Notes: a model not told the origin generated them from the letters alone. A DNA stretch of 64,000 bases from Phytohabitans kaempferiae (GCF_042433955.1 NZ_JBHLUH010000021.1:184523-248522), one strand, 5' to 3'; numbered from the stretch's first letter, positions 52,580 to 61,713 are shown. Numbers and translations are program-made.

Positions 52580-54171
52580 CGGACGATCGACGATCCGCTG
52601 AGCGTGACGTTGGAGATGGTGAGCCGGTCGGCGCACGGGTTCTCGACGATCCGGCTGTTGACGAGCGCGAAGTTGCGCAACGTGATGTCGGCGTTGCCGG
52701 GGAACTCGGTCCGCTCGGCCAGCCGGATCTCGCCGCCGCCGCTGATCGTGCCGCCGTTCGTGGCGATGTTCACGTTGTAGCAGTTCTCGATGAGGATGGC
52801 GTTGTTGCCGGTGTTGGCGATGTCGACCCGGTCGATCTGGGCGCCGCCGCTCTCCGAGACGCAGAAGATGCCCCGGCCGCCGCCGCGCGCGCGGACCGTG
52901 CCGACCCGGATGTTGGTGCCGTAGCTGGAGCCGATCCGGCCGTTGCGGTTGGCCATGCGGAAGGCGGCGTAGCCGGTGCCGCTGCCCGCGTTCTCCGCGT
53001 CCACGGTGGTGACGGTGGCGTTGATGGTCTGGTTGAGCAGCAGGCCGGACTCGCCGACGTTGCGGGCGGTCACGGTGCCGATCGTGATGCCGTCCACGCC
53101 GTACGTCTCGACCGCGTGCGAGCTGGCGCCGGAGACGTACACGTTGTCGATGCGGACGTTGCGGGTCCACTGTGACGTGTCGCCGCGGTTGTCGATGCGT
53201 ACGCCGAGGCCGCCGGAGAGGCGCATGTCGATCTGGCCGAGGATCACGTTGGTGACGTTGCGCATGAAGATGCCGTAGAGCGGGCTGCCGGTGACGTTGA
53301 GGTGCTGCACCTCCACCTGCGTGGTGCCGCGCGAGTAGATCGGCGCCTGGTCGCCCGAGCCGGAGCCGGTCACGTTGATCGTGCCGCACACGTCGATCGC
53401 CGTGTAGCTGGGGAGCGAGATGCGCGTGCCGGCGCTCATCGAACCGGAGCCGCGGACCACGACGCGCTGCTTGCTGGTACGCCCGGCGGTGAGGCTGCCG
53501 ATCGCCGCCTGCACCGCGGCGCGCATGTCGGATCCGGTGTAGACGGTGCTGCTGCCGTTGCGCGCGGTCCAGGTGCCGCCGTTGTTCACCGCCTCGGCGT
53601 TGAACGAGCCGCTGCCGCAGCCGGTGCCACCACCGCCGCTGCCGAGGTTGACCAGCGTCCACTGCTGATTGGCCCCGTCGAGGTCGGAGTACTGCGAGAT
53701 CATCGCGCCGTCCGCGGTGGACCACTCCCACACGTCGAGCGCCTTGTTGCTGTGCCGGTTGATGAATCGCACGTACCCGCCGGACGAGTCGGCGAGCCGG
53801 AAGTGCTGGCGAGTGTTACCGCTAACACTGGACATCTGCACAAGCTGCGCGCCGTCGTTCGCGTTGGGCACCTCGAGCACCTTGCCACTGTGGACCGAGC
53901 GCACCTGGTAGTAGCCGCTGCCCACGTCGACGAAGCGCCACTGCTGCACGGCCAGGTCGTTGCGGGCGAACTGGTTGATCGGCGCGTTGTCCGCTGTGGA
54001 CCAGTTGTACACGTCCATCGCCTTGCCGCTGTTGCGGTTGACGAAGACGTAGTTGGCGTTGGTGTCGACCGTGGCCGCGTCGGCCGAGCGGGTCACCACC
54101 ACGCTGCCCGTGATGGCGAGCGCCGCCGCGCCGAGACCGGCCAGAGTCAGCCGCCAGTGCCGGTTTCTCAC
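52573..54171 (-). CDS. Secreted lectin-beta-helix protein (pectin-active fold)
   Basis: 532 residues from GTG 54171, with AGGAGGAAC as ribosome site three bases upstream. A signal peptide (about 1-33) is followed by a ricin-type trefoil domain (about 35-180, repeated QQW/NQQW). A Gly-rich linker leads to a right-handed parallel beta-helix (about 195-532) with repeated NV.I...V/N.T strands. This fold occurs in pectate lyases, polygalacturonases and rhamnogalacturonases. I cannot find a catalytic signature that decides the reaction. It precedes the GH43 gene by overlap and follows a terminator-like hairpin after the pectate lyase. The role is probably pectin backbone or side-chain cleavage. Confidence 0.78.
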   Translation of the reverse strand: MRNRHWRLTLAGLGAAALAITGSVVVTRSADAATVDTNANYVFVNRNSGKAMDVYNWSTADNAPINQFARNDLAVQQWRFVDVGSGYYQVRSVHSGKVLEVPNANDGAQLVQMSSVSGNTRQHFRLADSSGGYVRFINRHSNKALDVWEWSTADGAMISQYSDLDGANQQWTLVNLGSGGGGTGCGSGSFNAEAVNNGGTWTARNGSSTVYTGSDMRAAVQAAIGSLTAGRTSKQRVVVRGSGSMSAGTRISLPSYTAIDVCGTINVTGSGSGDQAPIYSRGTTQVEVQHLNVTGSPLYGIFMRNVTNVILGQIDMRLSGGLGVRIDNRGDTSQWTRNVRIDNVYVSGASSHAVETYGVDGITIGTVTARNVGESGLLLNQTINATVTTVDAENAGSGTGYAAFRMANRNGRIGSSYGTNIRVGTVRARGGGRGIFCVSESGGAQIDRVDIANTGNNAILIENCYNVNIATNGGTISGGGEIRLAERTEFPGNADITLRNFALVNSRIVENPCADRLTISNVTLSGSSIVRC

Positions 54172-54192
54172 GATGTTCCTCCTGTCTGGACA

Positions 54193-54227
54193 CGATGACC
54201 GCGCCGCCGGTCGCGGCGCGGTCATCG
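54193..54227 (-). terminator. Hairpin between pectate lyase and lectin-beta-helix genes
   Basis: Two 15-base arms, CGATGACCGCGCCGC and GCGGCGCGGTCATCG, pair perfectly around a CGGTC loop. It begins 16 bases after the lyase stop and ends 22 bases before the next start. It may end the lyase transcript or act as an attenuator allowing lower read-through into the other two genes, which have no clear own promoter. Confidence 0.7.
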
Positions 54228-54242
54228 CGCGGTGTCGTGGGG

Positions 54243-55955
54243 TTACGGCACGATGTCCGCCCCGCCCACTCCGGCGCCCGCGGCGGGCGGGGAGGCGGAG
54301 GCGGTACCGGCCGAGTAGCTGTAGGGCGGCCGGCCGACGCTGCCGTCGGCGCGCAGCCAGTCCTCGATGGTCTTGCCGCTGTCGTTCGCCCGGGTGATGG
54401 TGGCCGGGTCGTAGAAGTTGCTGCTCGTCCAGGTGAGGCGGGAGTCACCGAAGTCCTCGGTGATGGTCTTCGCCCCGCGCACGTAGTTGCTCTCCGCGTA
54501 GATCTGGCCGCCCACGCCCAGGCCGATGAAGTAGTCGTCGACGCTGACGTAGTTGGCGAACACGTGCGCGTACCCGAACCGGACCCGCGGGTGGCGGGTG
54601 TTCGAGCCGTCGAACCAGTTGTGGTGGTACGTGACCCGCAGGTACCCGCGGTCCTGGGCGCCGTTGCTGTCGCTGTGGCCGAGCAGCATCGACTTGTCCG
54701 TGCCGGCGTACCGGTTGTAGGAGACCGTCACGAGGTCGGAGCCGCGCTTGACGTCGACCGAGCCGTCGTTCGCCGGGTAGAACGTGTTGTGGTCGATCCA
54801 CACGTGGTGCGAGTAGCACTGCACGTTGACCGAGTCGTCAGGCGTGTTGCGGAAGGACAGGTTGCGGATGATGACGTTCCGCGTGTGGGTGAACTGGTCG
54901 CGCTCCGCCGGGTCGCAGATGTCGCCGCCCCACGCGATCTCCTCCGGTCCCCAGCCGTTGATGTCAAGGCCGAAGCCGCTGATCGTCGCGTTGGAGCCGA
55001 TGCCGATGACCGTCTTGTTGGAGCCGACGTCGAGCATGTCGTCGCGGTTGCCGGTGATGGTGCCGGAGACTCGCACGATGCGCGGGGCGTCGTCCGCCAC
55101 CGCGGCGGCGAGCTGGGCGTAGTTGGTGACGGTCACCGTGGGGCCGCCGGCGCCGCCGTTGGTGCCCGTGCGCCCGTACCCGGTGAGGGTCGCGAAACCG
55201 ACGAGGCCGTTGGCGCTGCCCGGCGGGCTGGTGGGCGGCGGCGTGGTGACCGGTGGGGTGGTGGGCGGCGCGCTGGTCGGCGGCGCGGACGTCGGCGGCC
55301 GCGTCGTGCCCGGCGGAGTGGTGGTCGGCGGGGCGGTGGTCGGCGGGGCGGTGCCGCCGGTGGTCACCACGACGTCGTCGAAGGAGGCCGTCGAGTACGC
55401 CGTCTGGAGCCCGATCCGCCCCGCCGAGCTGGCCGAGCTGGTGCCAGCCGCGAACTGCGCGCCGTCGATCGCCCCGCTGACCGTGGAGCCGCTGGTGGTG
55501 ATCGAGAGCGTGTACCAGGTGCCGGTGCCGATCGAGCGGGTCGAGCTGCCGAGCACGGTCACCGAGCTGCCCTGGACGGCCTGGAGCTCGGCGCGGCCCG
55601 GGAGCAGCGCGAGCCGGTAGAAGACCGTCGCGCCGGAGGCCCGGGAGAGCAGGCCGACGAAGCCGCCGGAGCCGAGGCTGAGCGGCTTGACGCGAGCCTG
55701 GACCGTGTAGTCGGTCAGGCTGGTGGAGGCGTTGAAGAGCCGGGCGTTCTCCGCGTCGGCCTTGGACTGGCGGGCCACCTGCGAGCCGTCCTGAGTGACG
55801 GCCCAGGTGCCGCCCGACTTGGACCAGCCCGAGACGCTGCCGTCTTCGAAGTTGGCGCTGAAGACGGTGGCCGCACCAGCCTGCGGCGCGTAGATCGCCG
55901 CCGCGCCACTGAGCACCATCACGACACCGGCGATGACCGGCCACCTCTTGCGCAT
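54243..55955 (-). CDS. Secreted pectate lyase (PL1)
   Basis: 570 residues. A signal peptide (about 1-29) leads to a laminin-G/concanavalin-like sugar-binding domain (about 30-200). A Pro/Thr linker of about 45 residues follows, then a PL1 catalytic beta-helix (about 250-560). PL1 hallmarks are VWIDHNTF and RHPRVRFGYAHVFANYV, with the catalytic Arg. It cleaves de-esterified polygalacturonate outside the cell by beta-elimination, with calcium. ATG 55955 has GGAGG eight bases upstream. Its promoter and operator are described separately. It starts the pectin block, whose other two genes remove side chains or extend the attack. Confidence 0.9.
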   Translation of the reverse strand: MRKRWPVIAGVVMVLSGAAAIYAPQAGAATVFSANFEDGSVSGWSKSGGTWAVTQDGSQVARQSKADAENARLFNASTSLTDYTVQARVKPLSLGSGGFVGLLSRASGATVFYRLALLPGRAELQAVQGSSVTVLGSSTRSIGTGTWYTLSITTSGSTVSGAIDGAQFAAGTSSASSAGRIGLQTAYSTASFDDVVVTTGGTAPPTTAPPTTTPPGTTRPPTSAPPTSAPPTTPPVTTPPPTSPPGSANGLVGFATLTGYGRTGTNGGAGGPTVTVTNYAQLAAAVADDAPRIVRVSGTITGNRDDMLDVGSNKTVIGIGSNATISGFGLDINGWGPEEIAWGGDICDPAERDQFTHTRNVIIRNLSFRNTPDDSVNVQCYSHHVWIDHNTFYPANDGSVDVKRGSDLVTVSYNRYAGTDKSMLLGHSDSNGAQDRGYLRVTYHHNWFDGSNTRHPRVRFGYAHVFANYVSVDDYFIGLGVGGQIYAESNYVRGAKTITEDFGDSRLTWTSSNFYDPATITRANDSGKTIEDWLRADGSVGRPPYSYSAGTASASPPAAGAGVGGADIVP

Positions 55956-55968
55956 CGCACACCTCCGA

Positions 55969-55982
55969 GGAAAGCGCTTTCC
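55969..55982. promoter_or_regulatory. LacI-type operator at the pectate lyase start site
   Basis: GGAAAGCGCTTTCC is a perfect 14-bp palindrome with the central C-G typical of LacI-family operators. It covers about +1 to +14 of the predicted transcript and lies 13 bases before the ATG. Binding there would block initiation. The regulator is unknown; the LacI gene at 30628 is a candidate only. Confidence 0.7.
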
Positions 55983-56018
55983 GTCGCGAATCGTAACGAT
56001 TCAATCCAGAGACGTCAA
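55983..56018 (-). promoter_or_regulatory. Predicted promoter of the pectate lyase gene
   Basis: Reading leftward, TTGACG (56018-56013) and TACGAT (55995-55990) are exactly 17 bases apart, a near-ideal pair. The -10 is embedded in an inverted repeat GAATCG-taa-CGATTC (55988-56002), which could be a second regulator site. The predicted start is near 55983, at the edge of the LacI-type palindrome. Confidence 0.75.
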
Positions 56019-56171
56019 TGCTTCAATCCTGTTGCGCCTCCGTGAGCGCGCCGTCACGCGCGGCCTCGCTTCCTGGTGGGAGCCGCTGGAACGCCCTCGG
56101 CGGCGGTCACCGTCCGGCGCCCGGCGGACTCCCGGCGCGGTCTGGACGAGCGCACTTTCGCGGTCGGGGTC

Positions 56172-56363
56172 GCGGCCCGCCCGCGCGGCGCGGGCGGCGT
56201 CGCGACGCAGGCCGAGGATATGGTCGGCCGTGCCGAAGTCGCGGAACAGCACCGCGACCGGATCGACGGAACGTACCTGGAAACCAGCCTGGACACACAG
56301 CCGCACCAGCTCGCGGCCGATCGTCGGGTTGCGCACCTGAGCCGCGACGAGGGCCAGCTCGGA
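56172..56363 (-). pseudogene. Fragment of a UbiE/type-11 methyltransferase gene
   Basis: The frame encodes a stretch resembling the C-terminal part of class I methyltransferases (VRNPTIGRELVRLCVQAGF and DFGTADHILGLRRDAA). The N-terminal SAM-binding half is missing and the end dissolves into unrelated sequence near 56172. It is a remnant with no start signal. The surrounding 56019-56444 holds nothing else that I can support except a terminator-like hairpin. Confidence 0.45.
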
Positions 56364-56395
56364 GCATTCGGCGCGTGGCCGCCCTCTCCAGCGGC

Positions 56396-56427
56396 GGCCC
56401 GCCCACTCCAAACGGCGGGGGCGGGCC
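56396..56427 (-). terminator. Hairpin after the lipoprotein gene
   Basis: GGCCCGCCC and GGGCGGGCC pair across a 14-base loop, about 18 bases beyond the stop of the leftward lipoprotein gene at 56445. A likely terminator for the three-gene lipoprotein set. Confidence 0.5.
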
Positions 56428-56444
56428 GGCCCGGCGCGGAGGTG

Positions 56445-57923
56445 TCAGATCTGGCAGCCCTTCGGCTCGTACTGTTCCTTGCTGAAGATGTTCGTGCGTT
56501 TGGGCGGGTCGGGGATGCCGCCCGAGCGGGCGATCGGTTTGGCGTTGAAGACGCGGAGGAAGAAGTTGACCACCTTCTGGACGATCGCCGGGATCGTGTA
56601 GCCGACGTTGTACGTGGTGTCGACGGTCAGCGAAGCGCCCTGGCAGTCGAGGCTGCGCGCGCCCGGTACGAGCGGGAAGAACTGGGCCAGCGCCGAGCCG
56701 CGCGCCACGCCGGTGGAGACCACGATCCCGAAGTTGAGTCCGGCGCTGAAGCCGAGCGCGCCGATACCGATGCGGAAGTTGGTCTTGAAGTCGAGCACCA
56801 CGCCGTTGGCGCCGACCGAGACGCCGCGTACCGATTCGAGCAGGCTGCTCTTGATGTGCGGGCCGTCGATCTTGTGGGCGCCCCACGAGCCGTTGCGGTA
56901 GCCGAAGCCGAACGTGCCGCCGATGCCGTACTCGCCGGAGGCGCGCACGTTGCCGTCCTTCGCGCTGAACGCCGTCTTGACCAGCACCTCCTGGTTGGCC
57001 GTGAGGGTGAACGGCACGCCCAGGATCAGTCCGACCGGCACGCTGAAGTCGATCGGGATGGGGAAGACGCGGTCGAGTTGGCGCAGGTGGCCGATCGCGC
57101 TCGCCGCGCGCACGTCGATCTTGATACCGGCGCCGCCGCTGACCTGGAACTCGGCGACCGAGATTCGCCCGCCGGCGACCGCGAGGTGGAAGCGGGCCGA
57201 CGGGTTCTTCATGGTGAGCATGACGTCCGCTTCGATGCGGATCTCGTTGTCGTCGTACCGCAGGTGCGCGCCCACGCCGTCGCGGCAGCACCTGGGCGTC
57301 ACGGTGAAGCCGTTGGTGTTCGTGGTCTTCGGCACGCCGTTGACCGGTTTCGGCATCGCCACGCGCTCGCGGTCGGACGGCGCGCGGCGCAGGGCGTAGC
57401 CGACGGGGACCGAGCGGCCGGCGGGGGAGGGCGAGGCCGCGTCCGCCTCCGCGGCCGCGTCCTCGTCTGTCCACAGTGCACCTTCGGAGCTGTACGAGAC
57501 GACGTTGTCGAGCGGCACCGGGCCGTCGCTGGCGAACGTGCCGTCGCGCACCACATCGGTGAACGTGACCGGCGCGACCGTGACCGCCACGGTGTCGCCG
57601 GAGCGCTGGGCGTCGACGACCCGGCCCACGCCGCGCGCGGTCGCGAACATCACCTTGCCCGGCACCAGATCCTCGACGCCCTTGGCCCGCGCGTCGAGTG
57701 TCCAGGTGAGACCGTCGGCGGTGACCGAGCGGACCGCCTTCGCGCCGCCCTCAACGAGCACCACGTCGGGCTGGAACGTGACGTCCTTGTGCCGCTGCGG
57801 CGCGATGCCGTACTGGAACTCCGCCTCCGTCAGCTCCCTGCCGCCCGCGTCGACGCCCGGCGAGCCGCCGCAGCCGGCCACGCAGACGAGCACCAGCAGG
57901 GCTGCCAACCACCGCCGCGCCAT
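56445..57923 (-). CDS. Lipoprotein of unknown function
   Basis: 492 residues with a lipobox VAGC (Cys 18). After the anchor, the chain is rich in beta-strand-like segments (FSVPVGLILGVPFTLTANQEVLVKTAF) and may form an elongated beta fold at the cell surface. I recognise no family. ATG 57923 lies four bases after the upstream stop (57928), so it is co-transcribed with the other small lipoprotein. It is membrane-anchored on the outer face of the plasma membrane. Confidence 0.75.
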   Translation of the reverse strand: MARRWLAALLVLVCVAGCGGSPGVDAGGRELTEAEFQYGIAPQRHKDVTFQPDVVLVEGGAKAVRSVTADGLTWTLDARAKGVEDLVPGKVMFATARGVGRVVDAQRSGDTVAVTVAPVTFTDVVRDGTFASDGPVPLDNVVSYSSEGALWTDEDAAAEADAASPSPAGRSVPVGYALRRAPSDRERVAMPKPVNGVPKTTNTNGFTVTPRCCRDGVGAHLRYDDNEIRIEADVMLTMKNPSARFHLAVAGGRISVAEFQVSGGAGIKIDVRAASAIGHLRQLDRVFPIPIDFSVPVGLILGVPFTLTANQEVLVKTAFSAKDGNVRASGEYGIGGTFGFGYRNGSWGAHKIDGPHIKSSLLESVRGVSVGANGVVLDFKTNFRIGIGALGFSAGLNFGIVVSTGVARGSALAQFFPLVPGARSLDCQGASLTVDTTYNVGYTIPAIVQKVVNFFLRVFNAKPIARSGGIPDPPKRTNIFSKEQYEPKGCQI

Positions 57924-57927
57924 CGGG

Positions 57928-58458
57928 CTAGTACCGCGTGCTCATCGTGCGGGCCAGATCCTCCAGCCCTTTGCGGAACTTCGCCGGCTCGTCGATCCGG
58001 ACCAGGCGGATCGACGTCCAGATGCCGCCCTTGCTGACGAAGACCGTCATGCCCTCGGCATAGATGTACGCCTCGTCGCCGGCCCCGGAGATCGGCGTGA
58101 GTTCGTGCCCGAGCTGCTTTTCGATGTCGAGCTGCTTCTTCGCGCCGTCGCCGACGTACACCTCGACCTGGCCGACCGGTCCACTGGGCGGCGCGGTGTA
58201 CGAGCAGGCCGACGGTGCCGCCACCGCGTCCTCCAGTGGCAGCCCGGCGACCTTCTCCGCCTCCTCTTTGGACACCAGGCTGCACGGGTCCACACTGGAC
58301 GCGTCCGGCGGTGTCTCGGCGGCCGTGCTCTCCTCGGCGGCGGGCTGGTCCGCCGCGACGGTCGCGGTCGGTGGCGCGGGGGGCGCCTCCTCGGTGCCCT
58401 GGCACGCGGTGGAGGCGGCGGCGAGCGCCAGCGCGAGCGGCAGGAGGGCTCGTCTCAT
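57928..58458 (-). CDS. DUF3558-like lipoprotein
   Basis: 176 residues. A lipobox-type signal sequence ends near Cys 19 (STAC). A Pro/Thr/Ala-rich linker follows, then a DPCSLVSKEEAEKVAGLP...ACSYTAP segment that fits DUF3558 domains of actinobacterial lipoproteins. Function is unknown. ATG 58458 is four bases after the stop of the next gene upstream, so all three genes form one operon. Confidence 0.75.
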   Translation of the reverse strand: MRRALLPLALALAAASTACQGTEEAPPAPPTATVAADQPAAEESTAAETPPDASSVDPCSLVSKEEAEKVAGLPLEDAVAAPSACSYTAPPSGPVGQVEVYVGDGAKKQLDIEKQLGHELTPISGAGDEAYIYAEGMTVFVSKGGIWTSIRLVRIDEPAKFRKGLEDLARTMSTRY

Positions 58459-58462
58459 CGGT

Positions 58463-58696
58463 TCAGCTCCCAGAGGTGATCCAGACCGCGGGGTGGAGGC
58501 GGTCGACCCGCCATCCCGCGGCGGTGGCGGCGGCCGCGACCGACTGCTCGTCCGGCCCCTCGACGAGCGCGAGTACGACCTGGTCGGCGGGGAGGTGCAC
58601 CGCCGCGACCAGGCGCGCGTCGGCGAGGGCCGGCAGCGACGACGGCTCGCTGCCAGGGACGTCGTAGCGCTCCACGGCGAACAGTCGATCGGTCAC
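58463..58696 (-). CDS. Small protein of unknown function
   Basis: 77 residues from GTG 58696. Compact, with no signal peptide or membrane helix. The chain ends in a hydrophobic-Gly sequence (HPAVWITSGS). I do not recognise a family, but its stop is four bases before the DUF3558 lipoprotein start, and codon use matches its neighbours. It is the first gene of the lipoprotein operon. Confidence 0.6.
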   Translation of the reverse strand: MTDRLFAVERYDVPGSEPSSLPALADARLVAAVHLPADQVVLALVEGPDEQSVAAAATAAGWRVDRLHPAVWITSGS

Positions 58697-58986
58697 ACCA
58701 CGAACGCTAGGACCGCGCGCCCCCCGAGGAATCAGGCGTCTCCCTACCTAATGCTCCCGCGCCGCCGCGCGGCCCCGCTCCCGCGCCGCCAACCGGCGGA
58801 TTGGGCTGCCGCGACGTCCACCGCGGTCCGGACCGCCGCGCGGGGTCCCCGGGGAAACGTGGAGCGCAGCGGAGCGTTTTCTTGGGGTGCTTTCCCGCGG
58901 CCTCACCCTCCGTGTCCCCACGACCGCCCCGGGCGCACCGCCGCACGGCGAGCTGAGCCTCGCGCCTTTCGCAAGCGCCATGATCA
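58697..58986. other. Intergenic region with dispersed repeat
   Basis: 290 bases between the leftward lipoprotein operon start and the leftward LuxR gene end. It holds repeat copy B (58840-58892). Directly beyond the copy, CCCGCGGCCTCACCCTCCG (58894-58912) also occurs exactly at 32533-32551. No gene is apparent. Confidence 0.5.
58840..58892. repeat. 53-bp dispersed repeat, copy B
   Basis: Matches 5622-5674 at 48 of 53 positions. This copy is intergenic, unlike copy A, which sits between two operon genes. The conserved GGGGTCCCC core and the TGGGGTGCTT end suggest a mobile or regulatory small repeat family in this genome. Confidence 0.7.
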
Positions 58987-61713
58987 TCAGGGTGGTGGGG
59001 CGTCGCGGCCGATGGCGGCGCCAAGCTCGGCGCGGGTCGCGATGCCCAGCTTGCGGTAGACCCGGGCCAGGTTGGCCTCCACCGTCTTGGGGCTGATGAA
59101 GAGTTCGTCGGCGATGGCCCGGTTGGTGCGCCCCTGCGCGGCGAGCCGGGCCACGCGCTCCTCCGTCGGGGTGAGCTCGGTCGGCGCGGCCGGGCGCCCG
59201 CCGATCCGGGCCAGCTCCGCGCGGGCCCGGGCCTCGAAGGCCGCCGCGCCGATCGCCGCGAACTCCGCCGCCGCGCCGTCCAGCGCCACCTTGGCCTCCC
59301 GCTTGCGGCGCGCGCGGCGGTGGGCCATGCCGGCCACCAGCAGGCAGCGGGCCCGATCCAGGGGGACGGCCTCCGCCGGCACCGCCGCCCGCGCCTCCGC
59401 CAGCGCGGCGAGTTCGGCGGACGGGTCGGCACCGGTCGCGCCGGTGAGCAGTACGCGGCTGCGGGCGAGGCCGAGCGCGGTCCACGGGCGGGGCTGGCGG
59501 GCGTGGCGGGCGGCCAGCCGCTCCAGCCCGTCGGTGGCCGCGTCGAGGTCGCCGGCGCCCACGCACGCCTCGATCCAGTCGGGCTCGAAGCGCTGCCCGA
59601 GCGGCTCCACGATGCCCGCGTCGCCGATCGTCTCGACCAGGCCCCGGTACGCCTCCGCGGCCTCGGCCAGCCGCCCGGCCGAGAGCGCGACGAAGCCGGC
59701 GAGCTGGAGGTGGATCCGGCGGCACCAGAGGTCGCCGAGCGCGTCGGCCCGGCGCAGCCCGTCCTCGGCGACCTGCCGCGCGGCCGCGAGCCGCCCTCGG
59801 TACGCGTCGAGTGTGCCGCCCAGCCAGGTCTCGCCGACCAGCCCGGTGCCGAGCTGCTCGCCCAGCTCGCGGGCGGCCGCGATGTGCCGGGCCGCCGCGT
59901 CCCACCGCCCGGCGACCAGCTCCGCCTCGCCCAGGTGGGTGAGCAGCTCGTGCTGCCACGGCTCGTCGCCCGCGGCGACCGCGTGGCCGAGGAGCGCGCC
60001 GAGCCGCTCCCGGGCCCGGTCGTGCTCGTCGATCGACTTCCACCAGATCGCCGGTACGGTGCCCGCCAGCCACGACGGCCGCCCGCCCTCCAGCTCCAGC
60101 CCGCGGTCGAGCAGCACGGTGCGGGCCGGCAGCCCGGCGCGTACCTCCTGGAAGAAGAGCTGGAACAGCGCGGACGCCAGCAGCGCGCGATCACCGTCCA
60201 CACCGGACATCAGGACGATCGCCGCCTCGGCGTGCCGGCGGGCCGGCTCCGGCGCGTCCTGGAAGAGGGCGAGGTGGGCGTGGATCCGGCCGGCGAGCGG
60301 TGTGCCGGCCGGTGCCGCCGCCAGCCCGCGCTCGCCCGCCTCGACCGCGGCCGGCAGGTCGTCGGCGCACCACGCCACCATCGCGCGGAGCAGCAGCGCC
60401 TCGGCCCGCGCCGCACCGGTGTGGTCGGCGGCGACCGCGTCGGCGGCGGCCCCGGCGGCGGCGTAGTCACCGCTGTCGAGCAGGCACTGCACCGCGGCCA
60501 GCCGGCGGCGCCCCCGGTCGGCGGCGGCCTCCGGCGGGGTGAGCGCGGCGGCCCGTTCGTACAGGTCGACCGCGACCGCCGGCGCACCCCGGGCCCGCTG
60601 CCGATCGGCGGCCGCGGCCAGCTCGGCGGCGACGCCCGCGTCCGGTCCGTCGGTGCAGCGGGCGAGCTGCCGGGCCCGCTCGTCCGGGTCGGCGACCGCG
60701 TCGGCGAGCGCGCGGTGCAGGCGGCGGCGTACGCCCGGCGGGATCCCGGCGACGACCGCGGCGGCGTACACCGGATGGGCGAACTGGAGCGTCGGCGGCG
60801 TGACCGTGAGCAGGCCCGCCTCCTCCGCCGGGTCGAACGCGTCCGCCGCCACGCCCGCCGCGGCGAGGTCGGCGAGCGCCGGCACGGTGAGCAGCGCGGC
60901 CAGGCGTACGGCGGCGCGGCTCGGCTCCGGCAGCGTGGCGAGCGCGTCCCGCAGCAGCTGGCGCAGCGACGACCCGACCGGCAGCTCCTCGCTGGGCAGC
61001 GGTGGCCGGGGCAGCCGGGACACGGCGCGGGACAGCTCGATGGCGAGCAGCGGGTTGCCGCCGGACTCGCGGGCGATGCGGGCGACGAGCGGGCGGCTGA
61101 GCGAGACGCCGAGCCGCGCGCGTACGACGTGGTGCAGCGCCCCCACGCCCAGCGGCGTCAGCCCGACCCGGGTGAGCCGCCCGTCGTCCAGCCCGAGCGG
61201 CGCGGCGGTGTGGTCGGTACCCTCGGTGCGGCAGGCGACCAGCGTGGCGACGCGCTCGCCGACGCGGCGCAGGGCGTACCGGAGCGCGCGCTCGCTGGAC
61301 GGGTCGAGCCAGGGCGCGTCGTCGACCGCGACGAGCACCGGCCCGCCGACCGCCTCCAGGAGCGAGCGGGTCGCCGCGCCCACCGCCCGCTCGTCGGCGA
61401 CATCTTCGGCCGCGCTCTCCGCCGTCAGCAGCACCGCCTCGGCGGCGACCCGCTGCGGCCGGGGGAGGGCGGGCACCTGGTCGGCGAGGGGACGCAGCAG
61501 GTCGGCCAGCGCCGCGAACGGCAGCGCCGCCTCCGACTCGGTGGGCGCGCAGGTCAGCACCGACCAGCCGGCCCGCTCGGCGGCGCCGACGAGCGCCCGC
61601 CACAGGGAGGTCTTGCCGATGCCGGCCGGCCCCTCGAGGAGCACCGGGCCAGGCTTACCCAGTGCCCGCCACGCCCGCTCGTACAAGGCATCGCGACCGA
61701 CCAACCCCTCCAC
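58987..61713 (-). CDS. Large LuxR-family (LAL) regulator with ATPase domain
   Basis: 908 residues. The N-terminal AAA/NACHT-type ATPase has GPAGIGKTSLW near 30 and a Walker B LVAVDDAPW. TPR-like repeats fill the middle. A LuxR helix-turn-helix is at the C-terminus (LTPTEERVARLAAQGRTNRAIADELFISPKTVEANL). LAL regulators activate carbohydrate or secondary-metabolism genes. The GTG at 61713 has no ribosome site. TACGAT is exactly seven bases upstream and would place the transcription start at the GTG, suggesting a leaderless message, though no -35 is visible. No target is obvious in the window. Confidence 0.82.
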   Translation of the reverse strand: MEGLVGRDALYERAWRALGKPGPVLLEGPAGIGKTSLWRALVGAAERAGWSVLTCAPTESEAALPFAALADLLRPLADQVPALPRPQRVAAEAVLLTAESAAEDVADERAVGAATRSLLEAVGGPVLVAVDDAPWLDPSSERALRYALRRVGERVATLVACRTEGTDHTAAPLGLDDGRLTRVGLTPLGVGALHHVVRARLGVSLSRPLVARIARESGGNPLLAIELSRAVSRLPRPPLPSEELPVGSSLRQLLRDALATLPEPSRAAVRLAALLTVPALADLAAAGVAADAFDPAEEAGLLTVTPPTLQFAHPVYAAAVVAGIPPGVRRRLHRALADAVADPDERARQLARCTDGPDAGVAAELAAAADRQRARGAPAVAVDLYERAAALTPPEAAADRGRRRLAAVQCLLDSGDYAAAGAAADAVAADHTGAARAEALLLRAMVAWCADDLPAAVEAGERGLAAAPAGTPLAGRIHAHLALFQDAPEPARRHAEAAIVLMSGVDGDRALLASALFQLFFQEVRAGLPARTVLLDRGLELEGGRPSWLAGTVPAIWWKSIDEHDRARERLGALLGHAVAAGDEPWQHELLTHLGEAELVAGRWDAAARHIAAARELGEQLGTGLVGETWLGGTLDAYRGRLAAARQVAEDGLRRADALGDLWCRRIHLQLAGFVALSAGRLAEAAEAYRGLVETIGDAGIVEPLGQRFEPDWIEACVGAGDLDAATDGLERLAARHARQPRPWTALGLARSRVLLTGATGADPSAELAALAEARAAVPAEAVPLDRARCLLVAGMAHRRARRKREAKVALDGAAAEFAAIGAAAFEARARAELARIGGRPAAPTELTPTEERVARLAAQGRTNRAIADELFISPKTVEANLARVYRKLGIATRAELGAAIGRDAPPP

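Noticed and set aside
56001..56411. Complete methyltransferase gene before the pectate lyase
   Set aside because: Only a C-terminal stretch is recognisable and there is no SAM-binding half, so it is listed as a fragment.
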